Shown one piece after another: positions 62,400 through 64,000 of a stretch of DNA of 64,000 nucleotides. The stretch covers positions 8,078,537 to 8,142,536 of the forward strand of contig LR746274.1 of NCBI GenBank assembly GCA_902729315.2, written 5' to 3'. The notes beneath the pieces were generated by a model, which searched no databases, had not been told where the DNA came from, and worked only from the letters and a program-made list of their open reading frames with translations. The position numbers and the translations under genes are program-made. The stretch is from Spirodela intermedia (taxonomy: Eukaryota > Streptophyta > Magnoliopsida > Alismatales > Araceae). Position 1 is the stretch's first letter; each line of letters opens with the position of its first letter.

Positions 62400-64000
62400 C
62401 TGAAACGGAAAAAGAAATTCGATAATCATCCGAGGATAACTTTGGGAAACTACCATTAGAGACCTAAAAATCAGCTAAAAAGGAAAAATGAGAGCGCAAA
62501 AGTAAAATAATGGAAGAAAACATGTTAAAAAAACTATAACCGCTGCCTTTAATTTAGGAAATATTAACAAGATAATGAGATGTTCATCAATTCGCATAAA
62601 TAAACAGAGAAAGCATTCGATCTAAATAGTGTGGTGATTGGACAGCCCACCAGACAAGAGCGTGGCTTCAGCACATCAGGAGGAATATGATCGTGTGGCA
62701 TGAATTATTGACAAAGGAGATGGATTTTCAATCGGTATGGAGGTATTCTATTTCCCCAAAAATTTAAGAACCTATGTGATGTATTTTCGTAGAACTTCCC
62801 CAGTTTCTATGGCTCATTAAAAAAAAAGAGGAGACGTAGGAATTGTAAAGGGATTCATTAGAGGTTAATTGAAGGCCGGAACATATCTGAAGGAAAACTG
62901 CTCTATCTTGATAGTTATGGTGGCAGTATCAGATATCCGAACTTGAAACACAACACGCACTTGGTCCAACTTAAGTGAAAAGTTTTATTGTTTCAAAGTG
63001 GAGAGCTTATTTTTCTATATTGACTGAGATCATCTTGTAAGTACAGAAGTCAGATTTAGATCAGTACCTGATCATGAGCCTATATTTTGAAAACCACTAG
63101 TGGATATAATACTTGCCATGTCTTCATTAGAGAGTCCTTAGATGAGAAAGAGAAATAATCTAGTTCGTCAGAAGGACAGGATCTGATACTACACCGAGAA
63201 ACTCAATAAGACACCTAAAAAATCGGTAAAATGGAATCAAAGAGAATTCTTCCTGAAAAAAGCTATAAGGATAGGACACCCAAGAAATAAGAGGGTTTTG
63301 ATCACCAGGAAGAACCAAGTAGTTTCTCCATGGAAAATTGGCAGTCGTGTGCATCATTGTACTGATATTCATATTGATTGGAAAAGTCATTGGGTTCAAG
63401 TGAAATATGGAACGATCTCAACAGTTGGCATCGACATTGAAATCAGTGAGATTGTTGGTGCAGGTACATGGAAAGAGAATTTACATAACATCTTACGCCT
63501 CTGTGATTGGAAAAGGATTATGGAGAAATTTGAAATTAAAATTTCAAGATGTCAATGAAGCCTGAACTCTTAATGAATGAATCTAATACTATGCAAAGTC
63601 ACGTTGTCTGATTTGCCAATTTATTTTTATTCCTCATAAAGACTCCGAATATCAAAGAAGATCAGATCAACAAATGATGCAAGATTCCTTATAAATTTGA
63701 GTGCAAAGGCAGAGGCTGGCTATAATCTAAGGGCGAGTATGTAAACACAAACAGAATGAAGGCCGCAACATTATCAAGGTCAGAGAATTCAATTTCGCAT
63801 TATCTCACATGGAGACTTGGAAGAAAGGAATACATGCGACAAAGAAACATATAGGTACAATAATATGTTCCCTTTTTCTCAAAAGATAGGTGGTATTGGG
63901 CTCTGATGCTAAATAAACATTTTAATTTACTTTTCAAGAGAGCATTTGAAAAACTATTGTGCCAATGGTAGATCCTTACGACCACTAGCACAATGAGATA
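62400..64000. other. Upstream SSADH intron reaching the window edge, no earlier exon found
   Basis: I looked on the minus strand for the expected preceding exon (GGKW, NPATGE motifs) and did not find it. An 86-codon plus-strand frame at 63298-63558 has no recognisable similarity and is not called. Confidence 0.5.

Noticed and set aside
63298-63558. 86-codon plus-strand open frame
   Set aside because: No similarity, no splice context and no promoter signal; length is within chance for this base composition.

Overview
This is a nuclear window from a seed plant, most likely a flowering plant. The evidence is AT-rich sequence, many short exons with GT-AG introns of 80 bp to 5 kb, plant-specific protein architectures, a decayed Ty1/copia element and many CT/GA tracts. 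I cannot name the species. All exon joins below were made by eye from reading frame, splice dinucleotides and remembered family sequence. No alignment or transcript was available.

Layout. (1) 146-20880, plus strand: the 3' 27 exons (960 codons) of a FORGETTER1/Strawberry notch-type helicase-like chromatin protein with a PHD finger. Its 5' end lies left of the window. One 5.2-kb intron holds a decayed copia element and an 820-bp inverted repeat. (2) 23214-30856, minus strand: a six-exon gene for a 635-residue SANT/Myb protein of a little-characterised plant family. (3) 30990-33400: a complex minisatellite built from diverged units separated by CT tracts, interrupted by about 1.3 kb of unrelated DNA that carries a 26-bp tandem repeat. 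(4) 34278-50468, minus strand: a 26-exon gene for a 958-residue protein with two tandem uridine-kinase-like plus CYTH modules and a C-terminal membrane anchor (triphosphate tunnel metalloenzyme relatives; compare Arabidopsis At2g01460). (5) 50520-51153: GA-rich leader, a GGGCCC palindromic array and seven TGGGCY promoter motifs. (6) 51225-51712, plus strand: what looks like the abandoned start of another gene, with a duplicated first exon/donor and a possible lost ATG. (7) 51737-62399, minus strand: eleven exons of mitochondrial succinic semialdehyde dehydrogenase, lacking the C-terminal exons and carrying a stop codon that spans a splice junction, so a pseudogene unless the assembly is wrong.

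The three intact genes have no obvious common pathway. The most interesting points are the SSADH breakpoint beside an orphan gene start, the reciprocal loss of key residues between the two kinase-CYTH modules, and a dispersed element with duplicated palindromes present in opposite orientations in an FGT1 intron and an SSADH intron.
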